A stretch of 33,220 nt of DNA from Oscillospiraceae bacterium. GTDB lineage: Bacteria > Bacillota > Clostridia > Oscillospirales > Ruminococcaceae. Below, one piece after another: positions 24,196 to 33,039 of this stretch. A program made the position numbers and the translations under genes. The stretch lies in NCBI GenBank assembly GCA_018434245.1, contig JAHDPQ010000063.1, forward strand, positions 1 to 33,220. Reading direction: 5' to 3'. Every line of letters begins with the position of its first letter. The stretch's first letter is position 1. Under the pieces are notes generated by a model, which was not told the DNA's origin, ran no database searches, and worked only from the letters and a program-made list of their open reading frames with translations.

Positions 24196-25110
24196 TTAAA
24201 AGTGTTGGTCAAAACTGGTTTTTCCTACAAAACGTGCCGTTAAGAACCGCACGAGCGCCTGACAGGCAGCACGGGGTTCTTCTCTGCGCAAAACGGCGCA
24301 AAGAGTGAGCCGCAAAGGGTCCTCCAAAGGGATGATATGGGTTTCCGGTAGGAAGATAGCCTGTGCTACCTGCTCCATCATCAGCGAAACCCAGCCTTTT
24401 TGCAGAATACACTGCTTGATGGAATCCATTTTCATTTTGGACAGGTGCAGCGATGTATCCGGAAGCTGCGACTCCACCTGATGCACATGATAAGCCGCCA
24501 CCAAAGGATCGGAATTGAGCTGCACAAAGACATCTCCAGCTGCTTCGGACAAGAAAATCCGATCCCGTTTGGCCAAAGGATGGTCCGATGGTGTAACGAG
24601 TACCTGCTGATCATCTACGAGAGGAATAACAAGCAAGCTGTTGGAGTCCCACTCCAGGGGAAGGGAAAGACGCATGATTCCAATATCCAGAGTATGGGCA
24701 GAAAGCCGATTGAGAATATCGACGCTTTTGGTTTCCATCACCTCCACATGCAGTTCGGGATGAAGGGTTTCAAACTGCAAAATGGCTTCCGTAATGCCGT
24801 AAATACTTAATACTGGCACTCCGCCCAGCTGAATCAAACATTTTTTGTTCTGCTGAGCCTGCTCTGCGCAGCGCATAATTTCCACGTATTCCTCTACCAT
24901 GCGCGAAGCGTGGGGCAGCAGCCGTTCTCCGATCTCCGACAGGTGGATATTTCGAGTGGTGCGCACAAATAATTCTGCCCCCAACTCCTTTTCCAAAGAA
25001 ATAATTTGCTTGGAAAGAGAAGATTGGGATATATACAGCTCGTTAGCCGCATTGGTAAAACTCCCATGCCGGTACACGGCTGTAAAATAAACCAACTGCT
25101 GAAGGGTCAA
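24196..25110 (-). CDS. LysR-family transcriptional regulator (right copy)
   Basis: I chose TTG 25110 (protein starts with Met-TLQQLVYFTAVY) because AAAGGAGG lies seven bases upstream and the left LysR begins at the same point; an ATG at 25134 lacks a site. The 304-residue product has the LysR helix-turn-helix (SFTNAANELYISQSSLSKQI) and an effector domain from about 90 (GGVPVLSIYGITEAILQF). It shares these stretches with the left regulator but the effector domains differ widely, suggesting a different inducer. It lies convergent to the right FAD oxidoreductase and divergent from the DASS transporter gene, and may regulate either or both. Confidence 0.85.
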   Translation of the reverse strand: MTLQQLVYFTAVYRHGSFTNAANELYISQSSLSKQIISLEKELGAELFVRTTRNIHLSEIGERLLPHASRMVEEYVEIMRCAEQAQQNKKCLIQLGGVPVLSIYGITEAILQFETLHPELHVEVMETKSVDILNRLSAHTLDIGIMRLSLPLEWDSNSLLVIPLVDDQQVLVTPSDHPLAKRDRIFLSEAAGDVFVQLNSDPLVAAYHVHQVESQLPDTSLHLSKMKMDSIKQCILQKGWVSLMMEQVAQAIFLPETHIIPLEDPLRLTLCAVLRREEPRAACQALVRFLTARFVGKTSFDQHF

Positions 25111-25240
25111 GGGCAAGACCTCCTTTGAAAACATGGATTGTGCCGCTGGAAGACATTCGGCACTGCTTAAAAGTTGCCCGCCGCTTTTTACCGGGCAGGC
25201 CCCGGCTAGTTTTTATGGATGGAAAGAAATTATAAAGGTT

Positions 25241-26632
25241 GTGAGAGGATTGACGAGTAGAAAACAAGTGGTCGGCCTGATGACAGGGATCGCAGTAGCA
25301 CTTATACTGTATGCAATTCCCTTGGAAGGGCTCTCCCCCCAGGGAAAGACCAGTCTGGCTCTGACTATTATGACGGTAATTTTTTGGGCGTTCCAGGTGG
25401 CGCAGCCGGGATATATTTCGGGCCTACTTCTGGCGCTGTTTGTCATTTTTAAGGTAGCGGAGCCCGAGGTGGTATTTTTCTCCTGGACCGGAACTACGAT
25501 GTATCTGATCATCGGTGCCTACCTGATTGCTGCTGCCGTTAAAGGCTCCGGACTGGGAGAGCGCATCGCCTATTGGTTTATTGTACGGTTTATGCACTCT
25601 TATCAAAGCGTTATCATTTCCATCTTCTGCATGACTTTTGTACTCAGCATCATGATCCCTCATCCTTGGCCCAGAGCTTTTCTGATTATGTCGGTGATGG
25701 CCGAGGTAATTGAAAACGCTAAAATTTCAAAAGAGGATGCGGTTCCCATAGGGTTTGCGGTGTTTGCCGCTTCGGTTCCCATCTCGACCATTTTTTTAAC
25801 GGGGGACAGCACCATCAATCCTTTGGCAGTGCAATATGCCGGGGTAGAATTAGGGTGGTTTGGCTGGCTGAAAGTGATGGGCCCACCCTGTGCTGTGGCT
25901 GCCGTGCTTACTTGCGCTGCCATTATCCTGCTATTTCGGCCCAGACAACCCATTGTCATTGACAAGGAGGCTGCTAAAGGAAAGCTTGCCGATATGGGAA
26001 GACTGAAGGAAAAAGAAATCCGCACTATTATCTGGCTATCCATTGCGGTGCTCTTGTGGGTGACCGACAGCCTGCACGGAGTGAACATCGGATGGGTCAC
26101 CCTCACCATTGCCATGCTCATGTCGATGCCTGTCATAGGGGAGCTGCTTACCGCTAAATCCTGGGGTGAGGTTCCGATTCATGTGCTCCTGTTTATCACG
26201 GCTGCCATGGCCATCGGAAAAGTGGGGGCGGTAACCGGCATGAATACCTGGATTGCTTCGACGCTATTACCCTCGTCCGTCCCCTCCAACCCCTTCCTGT
26301 TTGCCGCCTTTGTGGGACTGATTTCTGTGGTGATCCACATGTTGCTTGGCAGTGTCATTGCAGTCATGGGGGTTGCGGTACCTGCTGTTTTAGCGTATAC
26401 GTCAGGCATGCCCGTCAACCCATTGGTACCGACATTGTGGGTGTTTACCGCCATTGTGCTGCACTATGTTTTCCCGTTCCAAAACATGAGCATTCTGGTG
26501 GGAATGGGGGAAGAAAATGGCTTGTATTCGCAAAAAGAGACCATTCGGTTTAGCTTGCCGCTTCTGCTGATTACTTTTTTTACCATTGTGGTAGCGGAAG
26601 TGCTCTGGTGGATGTTGCTGGGTTTGATCTGA
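25241..26632 (+). CDS. SLC13/DASS-type anion:sodium symporter
   Basis: About 463 residues with some twelve hydrophobic segments. The two DASS hairpin regions are visible: PISTIFLTGDSTINPLAVQY in the first half and HMLLGSVIAVMGVAVPAVLAY in the second, where the family binds carboxylates and sodium. Substrates of the family are dicarboxylates, citrate or sulphate; which one cannot be told. The frame is open back to ATG 25133, but that would add 36 unlikely hydrophilic residues overlapping the divergent LysR control region. GTG 25241 is preferred although its ribosome site (AAAGG) is close. The 130-base gap to LysR contains a TGCCCG/CGGGCA dyad at 25175-25197. Confidence 0.75.
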   Translation: MRGLTSRKQVVGLMTGIAVALILYAIPLEGLSPQGKTSLALTIMTVIFWAFQVAQPGYISGLLLALFVIFKVAEPEVVFFSWTGTTMYLIIGAYLIAAAVKGSGLGERIAYWFIVRFMHSYQSVIISIFCMTFVLSIMIPHPWPRAFLIMSVMAEVIENAKISKEDAVPIGFAVFAASVPISTIFLTGDSTINPLAVQYAGVELGWFGWLKVMGPPCAVAAVLTCAAIILLFRPRQPIVIDKEAAKGKLADMGRLKEKEIRTIIWLSIAVLLWVTDSLHGVNIGWVTLTIAMLMSMPVIGELLTAKSWGEVPIHVLLFITAAMAIGKVGAVTGMNTWIASTLLPSSVPSNPFLFAAFVGLISVVIHMLLGSVIAVMGVAVPAVLAYTSGMPVNPLVPTLWVFTAIVLHYVFPFQNMSILVGMGEENGLYSQKETIRFSLPLLLITFFTIVVAEVLWWMLLGLI

Positions 26633-26808
26633 TGTTCTGCCACTCTAAAATTCTGCAAACTTTTTATTTCTCCTTTACGATATACCCCAATCAGATTATA
26701 CATCAAAAGCTCCAATGAAACAATTGCAAGCAGAGAATGCAAACACAGGGGATTCCCTTTAACCAAGCGGATTGTACTGCGTTTTCCTGCGCTACTTCTA
26801 TGACCTAC

Positions 26809-26845
26809 AAAAGACAATGCCCAATGTTGTGGACATTGTCTTTTT
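26809..26845 (+). terminator. Terminator after the DASS gene
   Basis: AAAAGACAATG (26809-26819) and CATTGTCTTTT (26834-26844) form a perfect 11-bp stem ending in TTTTT. It lies 180 bases beyond the DASS stop. Confidence 0.7.
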
Positions 26846-27089
26846 GTGTATCAATATTCTCATGTTAAGGAGTCGTAAAAGGTAAATAAGTTCTAAATTT
26901 CGCCGTCGGTAGGATTTATAATAAAAAACCCAATATCGAATCGCCATGATCGGGTTGCTTCTAAAATAACTACCAAAAAATTCAAATGATATTTGTGGAA
27001 ATTGACTTTTGAGATATAAATATGTTGATAATACGCAGATTTTTATAAAATATTACTTACTAAAATATTTTAACACTTACAAAAAATTG

Positions 27090-27117
27090 TTGACAAATAG
27101 AATAATTATGCTAAACT
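27090..27117 (+). promoter_or_regulatory. Promoter of the tryptophanase-like operon
   Basis: Perfect TTGACA (27090-27095), 16 bases, TAAACT (27112-27117), 65 bases before the first lyase start. Confidence 0.65.
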
Positions 27118-27182
27118 GAAGGAGAAGTGACGGTGCGTTTGCCCATCTTCAAAGAGAAAGAAGGAAATGGAGGTATTTGTTC

Positions 27183-28658
27183 ATGAGAATCTCAAACGAA
27201 GAAATGCGTGCACCAACCGATCTGCCATTTGATAAGGTCCCACCTTATCGGGTGAAAGTTGTAGAATACACCGAGCCTACCACCCGAGACCAGCGCAAAA
27301 AGCTAATTAAAGAGGTGCAGTATTCGGCGTGCAACCTCCCGGCAAAGTACGTGTACGTCAACATGTGTACCGACTCCGGCACAGGAGCCATGAGCGACCG
27401 TCAGTGGGCGGCCATGTGGTTGGGAGACGAGTCTTACTTCAACTCTAAAAGCTGGGAGCCTCTCAAAAAGACTCTGCAGGAGTTTTCCGGCATGGAGTAT
27501 GCGGTCCCTACTCACCAGGGGCGCTCGGGAGAGGCCATTCTCTACGAAGCCTTTGTGAGAGAAGGAGATATCGTTCCCTCCAACATGCACTTTACCACCA
27601 CCCGTGCCCACTGTTACTACTACGGGGCAGAGCCCGTGGATATGACCTGCAAGGAATACTACGACGAGAACGATCCTTCCTGGTTTAAAGGCAACATAGA
27701 CACCGAAAAGCTCAAGGAGCTCTTTATCGAGCAGGGTGACAAAATTGGATTTGTCGAGCTGGTGGTTCCAAACAACCTCTGCGCAGGACAACCGGTCTCC
27801 ATGGCAAACATCCGCGAGGTGCGCCGCATCATCGACCAGTACAAAAAGCGGGACGTGATCTTCTCTCTAGACATTGCCCGGATTTCTGAAAACGCCTGGA
27901 TCATCAAAAAGTACGAGGCCGGCTACGGAGATAAAACCTGTCTGCAGATTGTGCAGGAAATGATGTCCTACGCCGATGTTTCCCACATGAGTGCCAAAAA
28001 GTGCGGCCTTGTCAACATGGGCGGCTTTGTAACGGTGCGGGATTATCAAAACTTCATGCGTCTGCAGCCCAAGCTGATCCGCATCGACGGTTTCCTCACC
28101 TACGGCGGACTGGCCGGTCGGGATCTGGAAGCTCTTGCCGTCGGCCTGATGGAAGGCGTCAACGACTACTATCTGGAAGATAAGCAGCGCCAGTGCGACG
28201 TATTTGCCAACGCCTGCAAAAAGCTGGGAGTAGCCACCTATAACCCCGCCTGCACACTGGGCGTATGGATTATGGCCGAGCACTGCCTGCCACACATTCC
28301 CAAGCATCAGGGACCGGGAACAGCTCTGGCATCTCAGGCCTACATAGAAGGCGGCGTGGGACTCACCTCCATGGACTCCCTCCACCGGGGACACCTGGAC
28401 CCTGATGATCCCACCAACCTTGCCAAGACTCAACTGGCTCCCTTTGAGCTGATCCGCTGCGCTTTCCCCCGGCGGGTCTACACCGACTCCCAGTACGAGT
28501 GGTGCGCCGAAGCACTGTACAAAGCCATGGAATGGGGCGAAAAGGTGCCCGGATACCAGCGCTGCGACATGGGCGATCTTCGCCCAGAACTGGAAGCACG
28601 GGACATCGGTATGCACACCTTCTTCGACGAGTTTGAGCCGTTGTTCGAGCATCCATAA
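27183..28658 (+). CDS. Tryptophanase/tyrosine phenol-lyase family protein, paralogue 1
   Basis: A 491-residue fold-type I PLP enzyme of the beta-eliminating lyase family. Residues matching the tyrosine phenol-lyase active site are present: Tyr85 (GDESYF), Arg114 (HQGRSGE), Asn198, Asp230 and Arg233 (SLDIARISENAW), PLP-binding Lys273 (MSAKKCGLVNMGGF) and the carboxylate-binding Arg425 (LIRCAFPRR). The Arg that both tryptophanase and tyrosine phenol-lyase place in G-(V/I)-R is Gly393 here (IEGGVGLTSMD), so the substrate is probably neither Trp nor Tyr. ATG 27183 follows GGAGG; a TTG six bases earlier is less likely. It leads an operon with a close paralogue and a sodium:solute symporter. Confidence 0.82.
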   Translation: MRISNEEMRAPTDLPFDKVPPYRVKVVEYTEPTTRDQRKKLIKEVQYSACNLPAKYVYVNMCTDSGTGAMSDRQWAAMWLGDESYFNSKSWEPLKKTLQEFSGMEYAVPTHQGRSGEAILYEAFVREGDIVPSNMHFTTTRAHCYYYGAEPVDMTCKEYYDENDPSWFKGNIDTEKLKELFIEQGDKIGFVELVVPNNLCAGQPVSMANIREVRRIIDQYKKRDVIFSLDIARISENAWIIKKYEAGYGDKTCLQIVQEMMSYADVSHMSAKKCGLVNMGGFVTVRDYQNFMRLQPKLIRIDGFLTYGGLAGRDLEALAVGLMEGVNDYYLEDKQRQCDVFANACKKLGVATYNPACTLGVWIMAEHCLPHIPKHQGPGTALASQAYIEGGVGLTSMDSLHRGHLDPDDPTNLAKTQLAPFELIRCAFPRRVYTDSQYEWCAEALYKAMEWGEKVPGYQRCDMGDLRPELEARDIGMHTFFDEFEPLFEHP

Positions 28659-28759
28659 GCAGCACAGCGCTATGGTGTGCCCGTCAGACCCGACATCCGT
28701 TCAATCCCACTATTCCAATCAGGGCAATATGAGAGAAGCTATTAAGGAGGTAAGCGCAA

Positions 28760-30232
28760 ATGAGAATCAGCGATCAGGAAATGCTGGTAAAAACAGATCT
28801 GCCATTTGACAAAGCACCGCCTTACCGCATTAAGGTTGTGGAATATTCCATCCCCACCACCCGGGAACAGCGCCACGAAATTATGAAGAAGCACGGCTAT
28901 TCCGGTCGTTTAATCCCTGCCAAGTACGTGTTTATCAACATGGTCACAGACTCCGGCACAGGAGCTATGAGCGACCGTCAGTGGTCCGCCATGATGGAAG
29001 GGGATGAGTCCTACTTCTATTGCCGCAGCTACGAGTATTTTGAAGAAGTGGCCCAAACCTATACCGGTATGCCCTACATTCTGCCCTCCCATCAGGGGCG
29101 CAGCGCCGAAGCACCTATCTACGAATGTCTGGTGCAGCCGGGGGATAAGGTTCCCTCCAACACCCACTTTACCACCACCAGCGCCTGGAGCTTCCAGCGG
29201 GGGGCAGAACCGGTCGACTTTGTGGACACCACCTACTTTGACCCCAACGACACCACCAGCCAGTTTAAGGGCGGCATCGACACCCAGGCCTTGGAGCGCT
29301 ACTTTGAGCTTCACGCCGATAAGATTCCCCTGGTGGACTTGGTGGTTCCCAACAACCTCAACGGCGGTATGGGTGTTTCCATGGCGGATATCCGGGAAAC
29401 CCGCCGGATCATCGATAAGTACAACAAGCGGGGAACCCTGCTTTGCCTGGACATTGCCCGCATCTCGGAAAACGCCTGGATCATCAAGCAGCACGAGGAA
29501 GGCTACAAGGATAAGAGCTGTCTGGAAATCGTACAGGAGATGCTCTCCTACGCCGACTGCTGCCATATGAGCTCCAAGAAGACCGGCATGGTCAACATGG
29601 GAGGCTTCTCAGCGGTTCGGGATAAGAAACTTTGGCAGAGGATGCAGCCCAAGGTCATCCGCACCGACGGCTACATCACCTACGGTGGCATGTCCGGCCG
29701 GGATTTGGAAGCCTTGGCTGTTGGCCTCATCGAAGGCGTCAACGACTACTACCTCCAGGATCGTCAGCGCCAGGTGGACTACTTTGCCAACGCCTGCAAA
29801 AAGCGGGGCGTACACATTCTGGAGCCAGCCTCCAGCTACGCAATTTACATCAACGCCGGCAAATGCGTGCCCCATCTGGACCACACTCAGGGTCCAGCCA
29901 CTTGCCTGTCGGCTCAGGCCTATATTGAAGGCGGATTTGCCTCCACCGCCATGGACTCCCTCCAGCGGGGACGCATCGATCCGGAAAATCCTCTGGATAC
30001 CAGCAAGCGCACCAAGGCTCCTTACGAGCTCATCCGCTGCGCAATTCCCCGACGCACCTATTACGAGCCCCACTACGACTGGGCTGCAGAATGTCTGGCC
30101 AGAGCCATGGCCCATGGAACCAAGCTTCCCGCCTTTCAGCCCATTGCAGATGACCGCCCGCCATTGGAGATCAGCGAAATCGGCCTGCACACCTTCTTTG
30201 ACGACTATGAACCGGTGACACCCCTGCCGTAA
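28760..30232 (+). CDS. Tryptophanase/tyrosine phenol-lyase family protein, paralogue 2
   Basis: The 490-residue product starts at ATG 28760 behind AAGGAGGT and is more than half identical to the preceding gene product, from which it is separated by 101 bases. The active-site set is again present: GDESY, HQGRSAE, PNNL, LDIARISENAW, Lys274 in MSSKKTGMVNMGGF and LIRCAIPRR. Two positions differ from paralogue 1 near the substrate: FTTTSAWSF against FTTTRAHCYY, and Ala394 against Gly393 at the missing-arginine site. The pair may act as a heteromer or serve two related substrates. Expected products of the family are pyruvate, ammonia and a leaving group. Confidence 0.82.
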   Translation: MRISDQEMLVKTDLPFDKAPPYRIKVVEYSIPTTREQRHEIMKKHGYSGRLIPAKYVFINMVTDSGTGAMSDRQWSAMMEGDESYFYCRSYEYFEEVAQTYTGMPYILPSHQGRSAEAPIYECLVQPGDKVPSNTHFTTTSAWSFQRGAEPVDFVDTTYFDPNDTTSQFKGGIDTQALERYFELHADKIPLVDLVVPNNLNGGMGVSMADIRETRRIIDKYNKRGTLLCLDIARISENAWIIKQHEEGYKDKSCLEIVQEMLSYADCCHMSSKKTGMVNMGGFSAVRDKKLWQRMQPKVIRTDGYITYGGMSGRDLEALAVGLIEGVNDYYLQDRQRQVDYFANACKKRGVHILEPASSYAIYINAGKCVPHLDHTQGPATCLSAQAYIEGGFASTAMDSLQRGRIDPENPLDTSKRTKAPYELIRCAIPRRTYYEPHYDWAAECLARAMAHGTKLPAFQPIADDRPPLEISEIGLHTFFDDYEPVTPLP

Positions 30233-30279
30233 AATATCCAATTGCAATAAAAGGCAGAACCCAATTCAATCTACCCCCA

Positions 30280-30379
30280 GGAACCAAAGTGTAGGACGCA
30301 GGTCCGCACCTTGATCAAATAGACGGCCGAACGGGGCGGCGCGGACCACAAAACAATCGTGTATGCGCCGCCCGGTTCC
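30280..30379 (+). promoter_or_regulatory. Structured leader between lyase 2 and the symporter
   Basis: Three complementary pairs are nested or overlapping. GGAACC (30280-30285) pairs with GGTTCC (30374-30379). GGTCCGC (30301-30307) pairs with GCGGACC (30341-30347). GGGCGGCGC (30334-30342) pairs with GCGCCGCCC (30365-30373). The second and third share 30341-30342, so they can exclude each other. The element ends 21 bases before the symporter ribosome site GGGGAGGA. It could be an attenuator or other RNA switch; no known riboswitch class is recognised. Confidence 0.45.
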
Positions 30380-30416
30380 ACACACCTATGGACAACATTT
30401 GGGGAGGATTCAATTT

Positions 30417-31815
30417 ATGTGGGCATTGCTATTAATCTGCGCAATCTTTATTGTAATCGGCATTGTACTTTCTAAACGTGTCAGCAGCGCAACAGATTTT
30501 CTGGTAGCCGGGCGCGGCATGCCTCTGATTGTGCTGTCCTTCACCATTACGGCTACCCACTTTGGCGGCGGCGCCCTTGGTGGGAGGCGTACAGCAAGGC
30601 GCGGAACTGGGCTTGTGGGCCGGCATGTACGGTATTATCGGCTATGCCATTGCCTCTTTTGCCAACGCCTGGATTGCTCCAAAGTTCCGCCGGATGGCCA
30701 ATAACTTAACCCCGCCGGACTATGTAGAATCCCGATACGGTGCTTCCAAATTCCTACGCGGGTATCACGGAATCGTCTACATCTTCGGTACCATTGCCAT
30801 TATCGCGGCTCAATTTAACGCCTTTGGAGGAATGGCACAGGCCTTTGGCATTTCCCGTCCGGTGGCCATTATCATTGGTGCGGTGGTTGTCATTGTCTAC
30901 ACCGGAATGTCCGGAATGTGGGGCGTTGCAGTGACCGACGTGGTACAAATCGGCATCTGCCTGGTCTTTTTGCCGATCATCGCCGTGTTGAGCATGAACG
31001 TGCTCAACGAGAAGGTTGGGATGACTCTTGGCAGTATGTTTTCCGAGCCGTTCTTTGCCACGCCTTCTGCTGCGGGGACCTTTTTGTACTCCCTGATTCC
31101 TACGGTAATCGGCTCCCTGTTTGCCTATGAATACTACCTGCGTTTTCAATCCGCCAAGGATGAACGGGACGCAAGGATTTCCTCCATAATCGGTGGTATC
31201 TTCCTGTTAGTGCTTGCCATTCCCGTAGGATTAATTGGTTCTGTGGCTCACGACATTTTTCCGGATATTCCATCCGATGCGGTGTTGAGCCATGTGGTAA
31301 ACCAAACCCTGCCACCGTGGGCGGCCATCATCTTTTTGGCTGCGGTTCTGGCGGCCATTATGTCCACTGCCGACTCCATGATGACCTCTCTGGCGGGAAT
31401 GTGCTCCCGGGATATTTACCACAAGCTCTTTCATCCCGATGAGGAGTACAACAATCTGCCCCACTCCATGAAGATTGCCCGCTGGTCTTCTATCATTGGC
31501 GCTGTACTGGCAACCATTATCTCCCTGAATTTTCAGAGCATCATGGGCTTGCTGTTTTGGACGTCACCGCTGCAATGTGGCGTGATGTTTGCCCCCATCA
31601 TCGTGGGCCTGTTCTGGAAGGGTGCAAACAAGCGCGGAGCCTATGCGGCTGTTATCTGCGGCGCCATCATCGCACTCATTGACATGCTTGGGATTTACGC
31701 ATGGCCGGAACGCATGCTCACCACCATGGCTGTGGGTACGGTAGCCCTGGTTATCGGTAGCCTGACCGACAAAAGCCAAACCCAGCTTCAGAAAGCTAAA
31801 GTCACGGCAAAATAA
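30417..31815 (+). pseudogene. Sodium:solute symporter (SSS family) with a single-base frameshift
   Basis: ATG 30417, eight bases after GGGGAGGA, opens MWALLLICAIFIVIGIVLSK and SATDFLVAGRGMPLIVLSFT, the normal start of an SSS-family sodium symporter. At about 30580 the reading must move to another frame to continue VQQGAELGLWAGMYGIIGYA. Removing one G from CTTGGTGGG restores ALVGGVQQGAE exactly, and the total of 1399 bases is one more than a multiple of three. The rest is an intact transporter of about 13 segments (NNLTPPDYVESRYG, STADSMMTSLAGMCSRDIY). So this is either a very recent null mutation or a base-call error. It is the likely importer for the lyase substrate. Sodium-site residues such as STADSMM are kept. 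Confidence 0.8.
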
Positions 31816-31885
31816 TCTGATAAAACCCATAGATACTTAACCAATCCCATCCGGTAACCCTCTATGATAAAATATAAAACCGCAA

Positions 31886-31916
31886 AAAAACCGCAAACCT
31901 TACGTTTGCGGTTTTT
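31886..31916. terminator. Bidirectional terminator between symporter and YheO-like gene
   Basis: AAAAACCGCAAAC (31886-31898), loop CTTAC, GTTTGCGGTTTTT (31904-31916): a perfect 13-bp stem with A- and T-runs suited to both convergent genes. Confidence 0.85.
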
Positions 31917-31941
31917 ATATAGAGATGGAGTATGTCTGATG

Positions 31942-32631
31942 TTACAGTTGCGATCGGATTTCGTCCAGATAGTTATAGATACTGAACTTAGAGATATTAA
32001 TGCGCTTGGCAATAAGGTTGACGGCCCCTTTGACCAAAAAAACTCCACGCCGGTCCAATTCGGCAATGAGAGCGAGCTTATCGTTTTTTTCCAGAGAGGC
32101 AAAGTTGTTTGCCCCTAGATGCTCTTCCAGAAACTCGGAAATGATGCTGTCCAAAAAACCTTGGATATTACCGGCGGTGTACACTCTGTCTTCCCCTTCG
32201 GCGTCGGCGCCCTGCTCGTCGTCGTCCTCCAGGTTATTGGGACGGGTCAGTTCCTCCAAAAAGCTGGTGATCATCTTGATGTGTACGATATTGTGGTGGA
32301 TGCACAGACACCCGAAGGCTTCCTGGTTTTCCCGCTCTAAAAACTGCACCGATGTGCGCAAAACAAGACTAGGATAAGATTTGTTAATGAATCCGTACTG
32401 ACTGCGCGGCCCGTTTTCCGCCAGATAAGTTACAAGAAATTCAGGAAGGGGTTCGCCGATACAGGCGTCGGTAGTGGTGCCGCTGACGCCTACAGTGATA
32501 CCCACCGGGCGCTCCTGCATCAAATCCAGCGAATACAGGATGGCCTGGCAGCTATCGCCAAACTGTCCTCCCAACATTCGCAGAATTCCCTTATAGGGCT
32601 CTAACTCCCGGTTTAGAAATTCGCTCATCAT
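31942..32631 (-). CDS. YheO/DauR-type PAS-HTH transcriptional regulator
   Basis: About 229 residues. An N-terminal YheO-type PAS domain (from PYKGILRMLGGQFGDSCQAI to about 115; includes GLCIHHN near GCLCIHHNIVHIK) is joined by an acidic linker (NNLEDDDEQGADAEGED) to a C-terminal helix-turn-helix, VKGAVNLIAKRINISKFSIY. This layout matches DauR, a regulator of D-arginine use, and YheO. ATG 32631 is chosen because the PAS domain begins soon after. In-frame ATG 32697 and TTG 32724 would add 22 or 31 residues, and none of the three has a strong ribosome site. It converges on the symporter and probably controls the lyase-symporter operon. Confidence 0.78.
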   Translation of the reverse strand: MMSEFLNRELEPYKGILRMLGGQFGDSCQAILYSLDLMQERPVGITVGVSGTTTDACIGEPLPEFLVTYLAENGPRSQYGFINKSYPSLVLRTSVQFLERENQEAFGCLCIHHNIVHIKMITSFLEELTRPNNLEDDDEQGADAEGEDRVYTAGNIQGFLDSIISEFLEEHLGANNFASLEKNDKLALIAELDRRGVFLVKGAVNLIAKRINISKFSIYNYLDEIRSQL

Positions 32632-32838
32632 ATTTTGTCGTATCTCATTTCCATCATATTTCCGCGCCGAAATCTGAAAGTTAATCGGCAATTCCATTTT
32701 ATCATTGCAGGGTGTGAAAGTCAATTGCGGGCCTAGGTTTAGATGCGGAACATGGCGATATTATGAGGAATTTTTGCTTTGTCTGTCACAGGTTTCTTTT
32801 CTTGGAGCCTCGGAATAGTTGTCTGCGCTAGTTTGTCG

Positions 32839-32862
32839 CAAAATGTAAACCGTTACATTTTG
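32839..32862. promoter_or_regulatory. LacI/CcpA-type operator-like palindrome
   Basis: A perfect 10-bp inverted repeat, CAAAATGTAA and TTACATTTTG, around ACCG. Its centre TGTAAACCGTTACA differs at one position from the cre pattern TGNAARCGNWWWCA bound by CcpA-like LacI-family proteins. It lies 80 bases upstream of the LacI gene promoter. Confidence 0.6.
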
Positions 32863-32938
32863 TTAGGATGTTATAGCAAAAGAATCCGATTCGTATTTGG
32901 TACAATTATAAAAAAATATACAAGTATTATTAATATTG

Positions 32939-32967
32939 TTGACAACTATGTGGATATATGATATAAA
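32939..32967 (+). promoter_or_regulatory. Promoter of the LacI-type gene
   Basis: Perfect TTGACA (32939-32944), a 17-base spacer and TATAAA (32962-32967), about 70 bases before the start codon. Confidence 0.7.
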
Positions 32968-33039
32968 ACAAATGGTGACTTTGATAAACCTATTTAGAGT
33001 TTATGATTGCGGTTACATAAAAAGGGGTAATATGCGCTT

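Larger units (their letters stand above)
26633..27182. other. Intergenic stretch between the DASS and tryptophanase-like genes
   Basis: No gene is seen in these 550 bases. The first part carries the DASS terminator (26809-26845). The second part, 26880-27090, is very AT-rich, with a weak AACCC/GGGTT pairing at 26928-26957, and ends in a strong promoter. The AT-rich leader may carry regulator sites for the lyase operon. Confidence 0.45.
32632..33039. other. Divergent control region before the LacI-type gene
   Basis: No gene is seen. The stretch contains the operator-like palindrome at 32839-32862 and a strong plus-strand promoter at 32939-32967. The first 60-90 bases may instead be the N-terminal codons of the YheO-like gene, depending on its true start. 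Confidence 0.5.

Noticed and set aside
25133..25240. An N-terminal extension of the DASS transporter from ATG 25133
   Set aside because: The extra 36 residues are hydrophilic and cysteine-rich, lack a ribosome site, and overlap the LysR control region.
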